61,518 nt of DNA from Anaerolineae bacterium (GCA_021463865.1 JAJTXY010000023.1:1-61518), one strand, 5' to 3'; counted from the stretch's first letter, positions 1-8,201 are shown. Notes: generated from the letters alone by a model not told the origin. Numbers and translations are program-made.

Positions 1-73
1 CATATTTTACCAGTTGAATACCCTGCTGAATGCTGTGGGCATCTTGCAAATAAAGGGCTGCACGGTCAGTCAT
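1..73 (-). CDS. N-terminal fragment of a gene cut by the window edge; possibly an LLM-class (F420-dependent) oxidoreductase
   Basis: An ATG preceded by GGAG at a good distance opens a frame that runs off the left edge. The 24 visible residues begin MTDRAALYLQDAHSIQQGIQ and end LVKY. This resembles, from memory, the first strand and helix of luciferase-like (LLM) TIM-barrel oxidoreductases of Chloroflexota, many of which use F420. The F420 biosynthesis operon lies just upstream on the same strand, which fits. Too little is visible for a firm call: the coding assignment is fairly safe, the function is tentative. Confidence 0.5.
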   Translation of the reverse strand, partial: MTDRAALYLQDAHSIQQGIQLVKY

Positions 74-94
74 AATTTATTTCTCCATTTCGGC

Positions 95-126
95 AAAAAG
101 ACGGCCTTTGGATGCGCCGTTTTTTG
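95..126 (-). terminator. Rho-independent terminator, probably bidirectional
   Basis: A 5-bp stem (ACGGC at 101-105, GCCGT at 116-120) is flanked by five A on the left and five T on the right, so either transcript would end in a U-run. It lies 75 nt downstream of the DUF4288 reading frame and just upstream of the edge gene. It overlaps one copy of the 34-nt repeat described separately. Confidence 0.6.
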
Positions 127-139
127 ATTATATCCGGTT
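106..139. repeat. 34-nt direct repeat, copy 1
   Basis: This segment matches 931-964 at 28 of 34 positions and ends in the shared block TTGATTATATCCGGTT. It includes the right arm of a terminator hairpin. The two copies flank the frameshifted DUF4288 gene in direct orientation. Confidence 0.6.
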
Positions 140-200
140 GGGCTATTTGGAACACGGGTGTAGTCAATCATACACACGGGCTAAGGCCGCCGTGCTGAAT

Positions 201-901
201 TTAACGAAAATCGGGATTCTCAAAAATAGCCAGATGTTCTTTTGGGCAAATCATTTGCTGGATTTCTGCTTCACTGACATCCTCGCGTCGTTCAAATGCC
301 ACTTCTTCGCCATGCTCTAATGGGTCTATAACATGCGGATGCCCCAAAATCGAGTGGTATGCTGATTAAGGTTTTGCCCAAATTCCATCGCCCGTTCAAA
401 TGCCTCATCGGGTAGGGCGGCCTTTATCAATATCATACAGAGGTAGACAATGAACAATTCTTGCTCATTTTGCCCCACTGATTTTATGATTTCGGCAATA
501 TACCACTCAGCATCTTCCGGTATCCAGTCGGTGAAAACGCTCTGTTCCTCTTTAGGGGTCACAAGTTCCCCGATTTCGTCTTCAGTCAGCAATCTTGGTT
601 TTTCACGGTACATTTCAGTGCCATGTTTCAAATCTGGGCCGATGAGACTGAGATTTCTTAAGCCATGAAAAACAATTGTGGCAAGTTGCTTTTCCGCCTC
701 ATCCCATTTACGTGGGTCATCTCCGCCTGCGACTAAAAATGAAGTTTCATGGTCGCGTCCAACGTCATGTGCAAGATAATAGGCGTTGTCGGCAGAAGTA
801 GCAGAAATCAGCGCAAAATTGACATCCAGTAGATTACCGCCATGCTCAAATTTCTGTTCTTCAATCAATTGGGCCAGATACCATTGAGGATTTTTTGTCA
901 C
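201..901 (-). pseudogene. Two-domain DUF4288 protein broken by a single-base frameshift
   Basis: Translation starts at a GTG with GGAG upstream. The protein carries two copies of a DUF4288-like unit. Unit 1 opens with WYLAQLIEEQKFEHG and unit 2 with WYIAEIIKSVGQNEQ. Unit 1 ends HGLRNLSLIGPDLKHGTEMY, then TEDEIGELVTPKEEQSVF. Unit 2 reaches FWGIRML and stops at 326. Supplying one base there continues into another frame as (Y)DPLEHGEEVAFERRE, then VSEAEIQQMICPKEHLAIF, stopping at 201. That tail aligns motif by motif with the end of unit 1, so the real gene is about 233 residues and has lost one base near 326-330, or the assembly has. The family's function is unknown. A promoterless insertion or programmed frameshift is less likely because no slippery heptamer is evident. 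Confidence 0.75.
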
Positions 902-918
902 AGCCGTATCTCCAAAAC

Positions 919-947
919 AAAAAAGAGCGGGTTTGGATATGCCGCCC
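919..947 (-). terminator. Terminator behind the F420 operon
   Basis: On the minus strand GCGG pairs with CCGC around an 11-nt loop, followed by TC and six T. It sits about 25 nt past the cofC stop, where the operon should end. The stem is short, so efficiency may be modest. Confidence 0.5.
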
Positions 948-964
948 TTTGATTATATCCGGTT
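931..964. repeat. 34-nt direct repeat, copy 2
   Basis: Second copy of the element at 106-139, 28 of 34 bases identical. It lies just downstream of cofC and upstream of the DUF4288 gene, and again overlaps a terminator hairpin. Confidence 0.6.
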
Positions 965-971
965 TTGCTGG

Positions 972-1622
972 TTAGCCTTCGACCACCTGTTGTAATTGAA
1001 AATCAATGATGGGGAGGTTGTATTTGGCTGCCAGTCGGACATATTCGTCGAGATCAGGTGGGGTGTCCACATCTAAGGCGAGGCGTTCGGATTCATAGAC
1101 TTCGACAGTCGCCCCAGCGAGTTCGGCTTGAGCGATATGGCGTTGAAAGCTGCCCGACCCATAACTATAGGGAATGAGGCCGGGGGGATGGACAAATAAG
1201 GCATTCGTGCCATCTCGGACGGTATCGGGGGCAATGACCATCGTCGCAGGGAAACGTCCTAAATGAACAATCTGTTCAATATCTTCGGCAGAGACCAGCG
1301 GGATGTCACTGGGTAAGATGAGCATGGCCTCGCCGCCCCATGTGTGAATTAATTTGGAGGCCCGCATCAAGGCCGGGTTGAGTTCCGGTTGGCCGCTTTC
1401 TTGCACAGTATAAACCCCAAGATCACGTGCAATGGAAAGCACTTTGGTATCACGGCTAATCACCAGAATATTGCTGATACAGCCTAAACTTTTAAGCAGT
1501 TGGATATTGTGTAGTAACATGCCGAGCGAGAGTTTTTCGCGCTGGGCAGGTGATAAAACGGGCGCAAGACGACTTTTGCCCCGCACCAAAGGTTTGACTG
1601 GGAGTACGGCCCACGTTTTCAC
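972..1622 (-). CDS. cofC: 2-phospholactate / phosphoenolpyruvate guanylyltransferase of F420 biosynthesis (CofC/FbiD)
   Basis: CofC activates a three-carbon phospho-acid (2-phospho-L-lactate, PEP or 3-phosphoglycerate, depending on lineage) with GTP, giving the diphosphate donor used by CofD. The 216-residue protein has the family opening WAVLPVKPLVRGKSRL, the nucleotidyltransferase glycine/lysine loop, then LILPSDIPLVSAEDI as the metal-binding Asp region near residue 105. Length is normal. The GTG start overlaps the cofD stop as GTGA, with GGAGG about 10 nt upstream, so the two are translationally coupled. It is the last gene of the operon. Which phospho-acid it uses cannot be read from sequence by eye. 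Confidence 0.93.
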   Translation of the reverse strand: MKTWAVLPVKPLVRGKSRLAPVLSPAQREKLSLGMLLHNIQLLKSLGCISNILVISRDTKVLSIARDLGVYTVQESGQPELNPALMRASKLIHTWGGEAMLILPSDIPLVSAEDIEQIVHLGRFPATMVIAPDTVRDGTNALFVHPPGLIPYSYGSGSFQRHIAQAELAGATVEVYESERLALDVDTPPDLDEYVRLAAKYNLPIIDFQLQQVVEG

Positions 1623-2602
1623 AAACTAATTCCCTCCAATATCCATTTCAGGATTTCGCCTGCCAGACGTTCTCGATCTTCAATCGTCTCCATCAGCGTC
1701 TGTGTCACAATTAGAGACAGGGCGGGAGCGGATTTTCTTAGCTCCTCAACGGCGGCGGTATCGGCGGTATCCATGACCAGTCCATCAATCAGACCCACAT
1801 AATAGGCCGCGATACCCTTGACCGAGGCATCCAAATGTAGTTCCTCCATCAACTTTGCGGCAGGCCCCTTGACAGCTTTTCCCCTGATTAAGGGACTGAC
1901 CGCGATGCAGGGAACGTGGCGGGATTGAATCGCCTCACGTATACCACCTAGCCTTAAAATAGGCTCAATTGAGAGCAGGGGGTTAGAAGGACAGATCACA
2001 ACCAAATCAGCATCATGAATCGCGTCCAGTGCCATGTTGGTTGCTTGTGCTTCCCCCTCTCCTTTATAGGATAACCCAACTACGGTTGGTTGCCACCGAA
2101 ATTTCACGAAATATTCCTGAAATTCCAACCTTCCATATTCTTGAGTGTCTACCAGCGTGGCAAAAGGGTCGTCGGTGGCGGGCAAAATGGTTTGTTGGAT
2201 GCCCAATGCTTGGGATAGTTGTTGGGTGACTTGGGTGAGGGTTTGCCCGTCTTGGAGCGCTTCCGTCCGCACAAAATGCGTGGCTAGGTCACGATCTCCC
2301 AAGCGAAACCACGGGGCTACCCCATAGCGTTCCAGCATTTCATAATTGTGGAATGTATCCCCGTCAATGCCCCACCCGGTTTTGGGGTTGGCAATTTCGC
2401 CGAGGGTATACATCACGGTGTCGAGGTCGGGGGAGATATTGAGGCCACGATGCACAAAATCGTCGCCTGTGTTGACAATGACGGTTAAATGATGAGGGGG
2501 CAAAATCCGCGCCAAGCCGTGCGCCAATTTCGCGCCGCCGACACCGCCCGCCAAAGCCACAACCATTGGGTTCGCCTGTGAATGTTCGTTTTTTAACGCC
2601 AT
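1619..2602 (-). CDS. cofD: 2-phospho-L-lactate transferase (CofD/FbiA)
   Basis: CofD transfers the phospho-acyl group from the GDP-activated donor to the deazaflavin Fo, giving F420-0 or dehydro-F420-0. Diagnostic segments are VVALAGGVGGAKLAHGLA near the N-terminus, NTGDDFVHRGLNISPDLDT, GWGIDGDTF, and VICPSNPLLSIEPIL in the second half. The frame is open upstream to 2686, but that stretch lies inside the preceding gene. I chose the ATG at 2602, which overlaps the upstream stop by 10 nt; the ATG at 2566, directly before VVALAGGVGG, is an alternative with a weak AGG upstream. The product is about 327 residues, normal for the family. Fo synthase (CofG/CofH) is not in the window. Confidence 0.93.
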   Translation of the reverse strand: MALKNEHSQANPMVVALAGGVGGAKLAHGLARILPPHHLTVIVNTGDDFVHRGLNISPDLDTVMYTLGEIANPKTGWGIDGDTFHNYEMLERYGVAPWFRLGDRDLATHFVRTEALQDGQTLTQVTQQLSQALGIQQTILPATDDPFATLVDTQEYGRLEFQEYFVKFRWQPTVVGLSYKGEGEAQATNMALDAIHDADLVVICPSNPLLSIEPILRLGGIREAIQSRHVPCIAVSPLIRGKAVKGPAAKLMEELHLDASVKGIAAYYVGLIDGLVMDTADTAAVEELRKSAPALSLIVTQTLMETIEDRERLAGEILKWILEGISL

Positions 2603-3201
2603 AAGACTCGTGTTTCTAGTGGTTCGCGGGTTCGTGTCCGCGCTTGGGCAGGATAGCCCAATGTAATGAGTGCCTGTGGCTCCCAATCCAGCGGGAGTTC
2701 AAGGGTATCACGCACTACCTCTGGGCAAAAGAGCGGCGCACACATCCAACAGGCCCCTAAATCAGCCGCATGTGCCGCCAGTAGCAAATTTTGCCCAGCC
2801 ATTGCAGCACTTTGCATCGCCATAATGTGTTCGGCATCGCTACGTTTGGTGTCGGGATAACGATCCATGTCTGCCATAGTTAAACACAAAACAATGGCTG
2901 CCAATGCGCCAATTATTCGGGTGGTGGATCGTCCAGTATCGGCGGCAATCATTTCTTCCGCCACACCATCGGCCTCTAAATCTTTACGCAATTGGTGGGC
3001 CATTCGGTTCGCAAGCAGTTCTTTACGGGCCGGGTCACGCACGACGGCAAATCGCCACGGTTGACGATTGTGGGCCGAGGGCGACCAGATCGCGGTTTCT
3101 AATAATTCCCGCAGTAGGTCATCGGAGATAGGGCGGTCTTCATAGACACGCACCGAACGACGACTTTTAGCAAATGCTTGGAACTGCGCGATACCCATCA
3201 T
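2593..3201 (-). CDS. FbiB C-terminal-like nitroreductase-fold flavoenzyme, likely dehydro-F420-0 reductase
   Basis: A 202-residue nitroreductase-fold protein with the FMN-binding opening RRSVRVYEDRPI, then WSPSAHNRQPWRFAVV, and the late segment GACWMCAPLFCPEVVR. Mycobacterial FbiB is a fusion of CofE with such a domain, and that domain reduces dehydro-F420-0 made from PEP. Here the two halves are separate adjacent genes, cofE first. The ATG overlaps the cofE stop as TAATG, with a second ATG one codon later. Its place between cofE and cofD argues strongly for a role in F420 rather than general nitro reduction. The substrate is inferred from FbiB, not seen. Confidence 0.85.
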   Translation of the reverse strand: MMGIAQFQAFAKSRRSVRVYEDRPISDDLLRELLETAIWSPSAHNRQPWRFAVVRDPARKELLANRMAHQLRKDLEADGVAEEMIAADTGRSTTRIIGALAAIVLCLTMADMDRYPDTKRSDAEHIMAMQSAAMAGQNLLLAAHAADLGACWMCAPLFCPEVVRDTLELPLDWEPQALITLGYPAQARTRTREPLETRVLWR

Positions 3202-3974
3202 TAGCGATACAAATCCTGTTCTGGTGGGCGAGTCATATCCGTCGCGTGACCGGAAGCGGCATAGCTGGGCCATGTCAAGCCACGCGCCAAAATGACAGGT
3301 TGACCCTCATCGGCCTCGCCGGTTAACAAGCCTGCTGCTGCTGCCAATTGATCGGCAAAAGCGGTGACAGTGGCCTTGAGTTCCCGCCCAAATAAATCGT
3401 GATAGCCACGCTGATCCAGCAGAGATGGGATGCCGCTGATGCCGATAGCCACGTTCACATTGCCTAGACGGAAGGGCCGTCCGTGTGTATCGCTGATGAC
3501 TACGCCGGGGCGCACCCCTGTTTGTTTTTCGAGCGATTGGGCCAACCCATCAGCGGCCTCATCGGGATTTTCGGGTAGGAGCAAAATCAGATCATGGCCT
3601 AAGCTGCCCGTGTTGGATTGGTCAATGCCAGCGTTGGCGGAAGTAAAACCGAGTTTGTGGCGCACGATTAGAACATTGGGTGCGGCACGGGATACGCCGA
3701 TGGATTCACGCAAGGCTACCTCGACCATACGGGGGTCTTTGAGGGTTTTTTCACCCAATGAGATGGCCTCCGGTGAAGGAGTGATTTCGCGCAAATCTAC
3801 AAAACGATTTTGCGATTTGGAGACAATTTTGGATGACACGACTAAAATATCCCCATTACTCAGGGTTAGGCCTGCTCGTGTGAACGCGGCTAGGATGACG
3901 GCGGCTAGATTGTCTCCCGGTTGAATCAGCGGGATGCCGGGTAGGGCGATTAAATTCAGTTCCGTTGTCGGCAT
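3201..3974 (-). CDS. cofE: Coenzyme F420-0:L-glutamate ligase (CofE)
   Basis: CofE adds the gamma-linked glutamate tail to F420-0 using GTP. The 257-residue protein shows the family signatures: IPLIQPGDNLAAVI, DILVVSSKIVSKSQ, the phosphate/metal segment GFTSANAGIDQSNT near residue 130, and GVVISDTHGRPFRLGNVNVA. It matches the single-domain archaeal type in length and lacks the C-terminal reductase domain of actinobacterial FbiB, which is supplied by the next gene. It starts 5 nt after the npdG stop and ends in a 1-nt overlap with the reductase start, consistent with one polycistron. Confidence 0.95.
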   Translation of the reverse strand: MPTTELNLIALPGIPLIQPGDNLAAVILAAFTRAGLTLSNGDILVVSSKIVSKSQNRFVDLREITPSPEAISLGEKTLKDPRMVEVALRESIGVSRAAPNVLIVRHKLGFTSANAGIDQSNTGSLGHDLILLLPENPDEAADGLAQSLEKQTGVRPGVVISDTHGRPFRLGNVNVAIGISGIPSLLDQRGYHDLFGRELKATVTAFADQLAAAAGLLTGEADEGQPVILARGLTWPSYAASGHATDMTRPPEQDLYR

Positions 3975-3979
3975 GGAGT

Positions 3980-4657
3980 TTATTCCGCAGCGATACCTGT
4001 AATATGAATGCCCGCGCCCTTGACACTGTATTTCTTATTTATATACATCAGCACGGGGGTCAATGCCTCAGCCGCCACCGCATTGACAAGTGGGCCAGCA
4101 TCAATTCCACGCATTCCGGCGGCCTCGACCAAATGAATGACCTCAGTCTTGGCTTGGTCGTCATCGCCTGTTACCAGCACATCGCAGGCGACCTCATGCT
4201 CCAGTTTTTTGAGATGGGCAGCGCTGACATTTTGGAAAGCCGAAACCACCTTGACACCATCGCCGACAATGGCCTGAGTTTCAAGCGCAGCGGCTTTGCC
4301 TGCGGGGACAAATACTCGGCGAATATCGGGTGGTTGCATGGGGACGGTTACATCTACCAAAATTTTGCCCTGCACTTCGTTTCGTACACTTTCGAGGGTG
4401 GCTTGGTGGGCATCATAGGGGACGGTCAACACCACAATATCAGCACGGGCGGCGGCTTCTTGGTTATGAGCACCTTCGATGAGGGATTCACCCAAAATCT
4501 CATTAAACTCGGTTGCTTTGCTCTTGGCACGTTCGGCATCGCGTGAGCCGACAATGACACGATAGCCGCTCTGTGCCCATCGCATCGCCAAGCCGGAACC
4601 TTCTTTTCCCGTTCCACCCAATACGGCAACTGTTACCATCATTTTATCGTCGTTCAC
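3980..4657 (-). CDS. npdG: F420H2:NADP oxidoreductase (NPDG / Fno)
   Basis: Interconverts NADPH and reduced F420, linking the cofactor made by the downstream genes to cellular redox. The N-terminal Rossmann loop is VAVLGGTGKEGSGLAMRWA, followed by the NADP-specific VIVGSRDAERAKSKA (Ser and Arg expected to contact the 2-prime phosphate). VSAFQNVSAAHL and GPLVNAVAAEALTPVLM are typical of the family's active-site region. At 225 residues it is full length. It is the first gene of the F420 operon. The start shown is a GTG with AAGGA upstream; ATG codons 5 and 6 residues later are alternatives. Confidence 0.93.
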   Translation of the reverse strand: MNDDKMMVTVAVLGGTGKEGSGLAMRWAQSGYRVIVGSRDAERAKSKATEFNEILGESLIEGAHNQEAAARADIVVLTVPYDAHQATLESVRNEVQGKILVDVTVPMQPPDIRRVFVPAGKAAALETQAIVGDGVKVVSAFQNVSAAHLKKLEHEVACDVLVTGDDDQAKTEVIHLVEAAGMRGIDAGPLVNAVAAEALTPVLMYINKKYSVKGAGIHITGIAAE

Positions 4658-4868
4658 GTCAATGGTTCCTTACAAAGAGTCTTATTAGAGAGAGTGATCT
4701 AAGAGTAACCTAATTTTTGATGTTGGTACAGCCTGCCGTCAAGACCTAGTTATTCGAGTCAAAATATCAAATTGCACCCGGATAAAGGTCAAAAAATCCT
4801 CTGGCCGATTTGGGCTTTTTAGGACTAAAATCAAGCACACTAATTTTCGTTATCGGAGATAGACCCCC

Positions 4869-5852
4869 ATGCAAACCCATCTTAAAGGGCGCGATATGAT
4901 TACCGATCAGGAATGGACACGCGCCGAACTAGATACCGTTTTTGAATTAGCCTTTGATTTGAAGCGCAAACGGGCAGTGGGCGAACCCCATGCGTATCTG
5001 CGTGATAGGACACTGGCGATGCTCTTTTTCTTCACCAGCACCCGTACTCGTGGCAGCTTTGAGGCGGGTATGGCCCAGTTAGGCGGACATGCAGCCTTTA
5101 TTGACAGCGACACCACCCAGATTTCGCACGGCGACACCGCCAAAGAAATCGGCGAGATTTTTGGACGCTATTTCGACGGCATCGCTATCCGCCAATGTGA
5201 CTGGAATTTTGGCAATAAATACATCCGTGAGGTTGCTGCCGCCAGCCGCGTGCCTGTTTTGAACATGCAATGCGATGTGTATCACCCCTTTCAAGCACTG
5301 GCCGACTTGATGACGATTCAGGAATATTTTGGACGTGAAAGCCTCAAGGGTAAAACCATTAATGTCAGTTGGGCGTATGCTGCCAGCTATCAAAAACCGA
5401 TCAGCGTGCCGCAAAGCCTGATTCTGCTGATGACCCGCTATGGGATGAATGTACGCCTGACGCATCCACCAGAATACAAATTGATGCCCGATATTTTGGA
5501 ACAGGCCAAAGAAAATGCCCGCCGGAGTCATGGCAGTTTTGAAATCGGGCATGATTTTGATGAGGGCTTCAAAGGTGCGGATATTCTGTATCCCAAGAGT
5601 TGGGGGGCACTGTTGACCACCACTGACAATGCCGAAAGCGCCCGTATCGGCAAGAAATATACGGACTGGATCACCGACGAACGCCGTATGGCTCTGGCGA
5701 ACGAAGATGCCATTTATATGCACTGCCTCCCCGCTGACCGCAATATCGAAGTCACCGATGGCGTGATTGATGGCCCACAGAGTGTGGTCTACGATGAAGC
5801 CGAAAATCGCCTGCACGCCCAAAAAGCGGTGATGGCACTGACGATGGGTTAA
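4869..5852 (+). CDS. YgeW-like knotted carbamoyltransferase
   Basis: An aspartate/ornithine carbamoyltransferase-fold enzyme of 327 residues. The carbamoyl phosphate loop STRTR is at 57-61, HPFQALAD at 139-146 and HCLPAD at 285-290. The segment SWAYAASYQKPISVPQ, with the proline-rich KPISVPQ at 176-182, matches the knotted subgroup (acetylornithine, succinylornithine and YgeW types), and YPKSW near 241 matches YgeW closely. It is shorter than E. coli YgeW (about 396 residues). Carbamate kinase follows, as in the E. coli ygeW-yqeA region, so the pair probably runs catabolically: phosphorolysis of a carbamoyl compound, then ATP formation. GGAGA lies 9 nt before the ATG. The physiological substrate is unknown; anabolic ornithine transcarbamylase is less likely. 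Confidence 0.85.
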   Translation: MQTHLKGRDMITDQEWTRAELDTVFELAFDLKRKRAVGEPHAYLRDRTLAMLFFFTSTRTRGSFEAGMAQLGGHAAFIDSDTTQISHGDTAKEIGEIFGRYFDGIAIRQCDWNFGNKYIREVAAASRVPVLNMQCDVYHPFQALADLMTIQEYFGRESLKGKTINVSWAYAASYQKPISVPQSLILLMTRYGMNVRLTHPPEYKLMPDILEQAKENARRSHGSFEIGHDFDEGFKGADILYPKSWGALLTTTDNAESARIGKKYTDWITDERRMALANEDAIYMHCLPADRNIEVTDGVIDGPQSVVYDEAENRLHAQKAVMALTMG

Positions 5853-5885
5853 GCATAAAATTAAATTCAGCATCATTTTCAAAGT

Positions 5886-5924
5886 AGAGGCACGCCTTTG
5901 GTTTTTGATTAAAAGGCCGCCTCT
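5886..5924 (+). terminator. Long hairpin between carbamoyltransferase and carbamate kinase genes (terminator or attenuator)
   Basis: AGAGGC pairs with GCCTCT and the inner GCCTTT pairs with AAAGGC around a T-rich loop, giving a 12-bp interrupted stem. The following CTTTGTGTCTTT is an imperfect U-run. It could lower carbamate kinase expression relative to the first gene, or be an mRNA processing or stability element. Confidence 0.5.
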
Positions 5925-5961
5925 CTTTGTGTCTTTAAATTTAAAAAAGGAATAGTCACCT

Positions 5962-6918
5962 ATGGCAAGCAAGACCGCAGTAGTGGCGATTGGCGGCAAT
6001 TCGCTGATATTAGACAAAAATCGTCCTGATGTGGGGCATCAATGGGAAGCGGTACACCAAACCTGCCAGCATATCGCGGCGATGATTGAAGAAGGCTGGA
6101 GTGTCGTCGTCACGCATGGCAATGGGCCACAAGTCGGGTTTATTCTGCGGCGCAATGAATTGGCGGCCCATGAAGTCCATACGACCCCGTTGGATTTGAT
6201 CGGGGCGGATACTCAGGGCGCAATTGGCTATATGCTGCAACAGGGCCTCAGCAACGCCCTTCATACTCGTAACATTCAACGGGGTGTGGTCACGGTCATT
6301 ACACAGGTACTGGTCAATAAAGATGACCCCGGTTTCCAAAACCCCACCAAACCCATCGGTGGCTTTTTAGAAGAAGCGACGGCTCGTAAGTTTGAGGCGG
6401 ATGGCTGGCAGGTGGTGGAGGATGCAGGGCGCGGCTGGCGGCGGGTGATTGCCTCACCACAGCCGCTGGAAATTGTTGAACTGGATGCTATTCAGCGCAT
6501 GATTCAGGACGGGTTTATTGTGATTGCCTGTGGCGGAGGTGGGATTCCAGTCATTCGCACGGATGAAGGCGAAATCAAAGGTGCGCCGCCGTCGGTGATT
6601 GATAAAGATCGCGCTTCGAGTTTGCTGGCCTCGCATATGAAGGCTGACTTGTTTCTGATTTCGACAGGGGTAGAGCAGGTAGCGATTAAATTCAACACGC
6701 CCCAGCAGCAAAATCTTGATCGTATCACCGTAGCCCAAGCGAAAGAATATATGGCAGCGGGGGAATTTGCAGAAGGCAGTATGAAACCCAAGATTCAGGC
6801 CGCCATTCGATTTTTGGAGCGGGGCGGTCAACAAGGGCAACAAGCCTTGATTACCGACCCGCCGAATATTTTGCGGGCACTGCGGGGAGAGACGGGGACA
6901 TGGATTCTGCCAGATTAG
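5962..6918 (+). CDS. arcC: Carbamate kinase
   Basis: Transfers phosphate between carbamoyl phosphate and ADP. The 318-residue protein begins VVAIGGNSLI, followed by VVVTHGNGPQVGFILRRNE, DLIGADTQGAIGYML, VIACGGGGIPVI, and the lysine-rich VIDKDRASSLLA; all are hallmarks of the amino-acid-kinase-fold carbamate kinases. AAGGAA precedes the ATG by about 9 nt. It follows the YgeW-like gene and overlaps the next gene by 19 nt. In this setting it would yield ATP, CO2 and ammonia from carbamoyl phosphate released by the upstream enzyme. No arginine deiminase gene is visible, so a classical arginine deiminase pathway is not supported here. Confidence 0.93.
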   Translation: MASKTAVVAIGGNSLILDKNRPDVGHQWEAVHQTCQHIAAMIEEGWSVVVTHGNGPQVGFILRRNELAAHEVHTTPLDLIGADTQGAIGYMLQQGLSNALHTRNIQRGVVTVITQVLVNKDDPGFQNPTKPIGGFLEEATARKFEADGWQVVEDAGRGWRRVIASPQPLEIVELDAIQRMIQDGFIVIACGGGGIPVIRTDEGEIKGAPPSVIDKDRASSLLASHMKADLFLISTGVEQVAIKFNTPQQQNLDRITVAQAKEYMAAGEFAEGSMKPKIQAAIRFLERGGQQGQQALITDPPNILRALRGETGTWILPD

Positions 6919-8201
6919 CCGCTATAAACTCAACAAAATTAAGTGTGCGTTTACCGCATATCATCGGGTTGCAGTGTGTCATTTGTGGGGCCATGTACAG
7001 CCTTGATGAGGTGATGTATACCTGTCCCACATGCGGCTCGGTTGGAACGCTGGACGTGCTGTATCGGGGTGGGGCACATCGTTATGAAGCCGAAGCAGGG
7101 TTATTGACGATGTGGCAGCAACCCGATATTTTACCTGCCGCACCACCCGCCGGATTGCAGAAATTTGGGGGAACGACGTTGCTTGGCTCAGATTCATTGG
7201 CAAAACTGGCTGCGGAAATTGGTGTCGCGGAACTGTATATAAAACATGACGGGCTAAATATGACGGGTTCGCTCAAAGACCGAGCGAGCGCGATGGTGGT
7301 GGCCCATGCGGTGCAAAATCTAGGTCGGCAGGTGATTGCGACTGCCAGCACCGGAAATGCTGCTGCCGCCCTCGCCGGGGTGTGTGCGAGTGTGCCGGGT
7401 TCACAAGCGGTCATTTTTGCACCCGCCACTGCACCGGAAGGCAAAATCGCGCAGATGGTGGTGTTTGGGGCCAATGTCATTTTGGTCAATGCTGACTATG
7501 ATACGGCGTTTGACCTATGCGGCGCGGCCTGTGATGAATTTGGTTGGTACAATCGCAGTACGGGGATTAATCCGTTTACTTCGGAAGGTAAAAAGACTGT
7601 TGCGCTGGAAATCGCCATGCAACTCGGCTACCAACTGCCGGATGTGATGGTCGTCTCGGTTGGGGATGGCAGCATCATCGGCGGGGTGCACAAGGGTTTG
7701 GTGGATATGCAGCGACAAGGTTGGATTGATAAAATGCCCCGATTGATTGGCGTGCAAGCGGCTGGTAGTGATGCGCTGGTGTATGCGTGGGAGCATCATC
7801 TATCCGCCGCAGAAATGCAAGACCAACCCGCCAATACCATTGCGGATAGTATCAGTAGTCGGTTGCCACGTGACCGAGCTAAAGCGCTACGGGCCGTCCG
7901 TCAAACCAATGGGGCGTTTATCCGCGTGACGGATGAACAAATTTTGGCGGCGATTCCGGCATTGGCACGGGGGAGTGGGGTGTTCGCTGAACCAGCGGCG
8001 GCGGCGACATTCGCAGCACTAAAACCCGCACTGGCAGTAGGGATAATTCATCCCCATGAAAGGGTGCTGCTGTTGGTGACAGGGACGGGTTTGAAAGATG
8101 TGCGCTCGGCGATGCAGAGTGTCAATTCTGAGAAACCGTCTGTGGTAGAGCCGTCGCTAGACGCGGTACGCCATCAGGTCAAACACTGGCAAATCGCTTA
8201 G
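6900..8201 (+). CDS. Threonine synthase-like fold-type II PLP enzyme
   Basis: A 433-residue protein with a small zinc-ribbon-like N-terminus (Cys26-x2-Cys29 and Cys42-x2-Cys45), as in many threonine synthases. A PLP domain follows, with the catalytic Lys126 in NMTGSLKDRAS, the phosphate loop STGNAAAALAG, and GVFAEPAAAATFAAL near the C-terminus. Threonine synthase converts O-phosphohomoserine to threonine. Its 19-nt overlap with the carbamate kinase gene suggests coupling to catabolism, so a diaminopropionate ammonia-lyase-like or other elimination reaction is worth considering; YgeX plays such a part beside E. coli ygeW. I cannot separate these from sequence alone. No thrA or thrB is nearby. 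Confidence 0.8.
   Translation: MDSARLAAINSTKLSVRLPHIIGLQCVICGAMYSLDEVMYTCPTCGSVGTLDVLYRGGAHRYEAEAGLLTMWQQPDILPAAPPAGLQKFGGTTLLGSDSLAKLAAEIGVAELYIKHDGLNMTGSLKDRASAMVVAHAVQNLGRQVIATASTGNAAAALAGVCASVPGSQAVIFAPATAPEGKIAQMVVFGANVILVNADYDTAFDLCGAACDEFGWYNRSTGINPFTSEGKKTVALEIAMQLGYQLPDVMVVSVGDGSIIGGVHKGLVDMQRQGWIDKMPRLIGVQAAGSDALVYAWEHHLSAAEMQDQPANTIADSISSRLPRDRAKALRAVRQTNGAFIRVTDEQILAAIPALARGSGVFAEPAAAATFAALKPALAVGIIHPHERVLLLVTGTGLKDVRSAMQSVNSEKPSVVEPSLDAVRHQVKHWQIA

Noticed and set aside
108-320. A 70-codon plus-strand open frame left of the DUF4288 gene
   Set aside because: It overlaps the terminator and the frameshifted C-terminal part of the DUF4288 gene on the minus strand, which has clear homology to the first unit.
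5079-6017. A 312-codon open frame antisense to the carbamoyltransferase gene
   Set aside because: It covers a protein with intact catalytic motifs on the other strand, has no recognisable domain and no good ribosome site. It is a codon-bias shadow.
4869-6918. Arginine deiminase pathway
   Set aside because: No arcA or arginine/ornithine antiporter is present, and the transferase looks YgeW-like rather than like ArcB.
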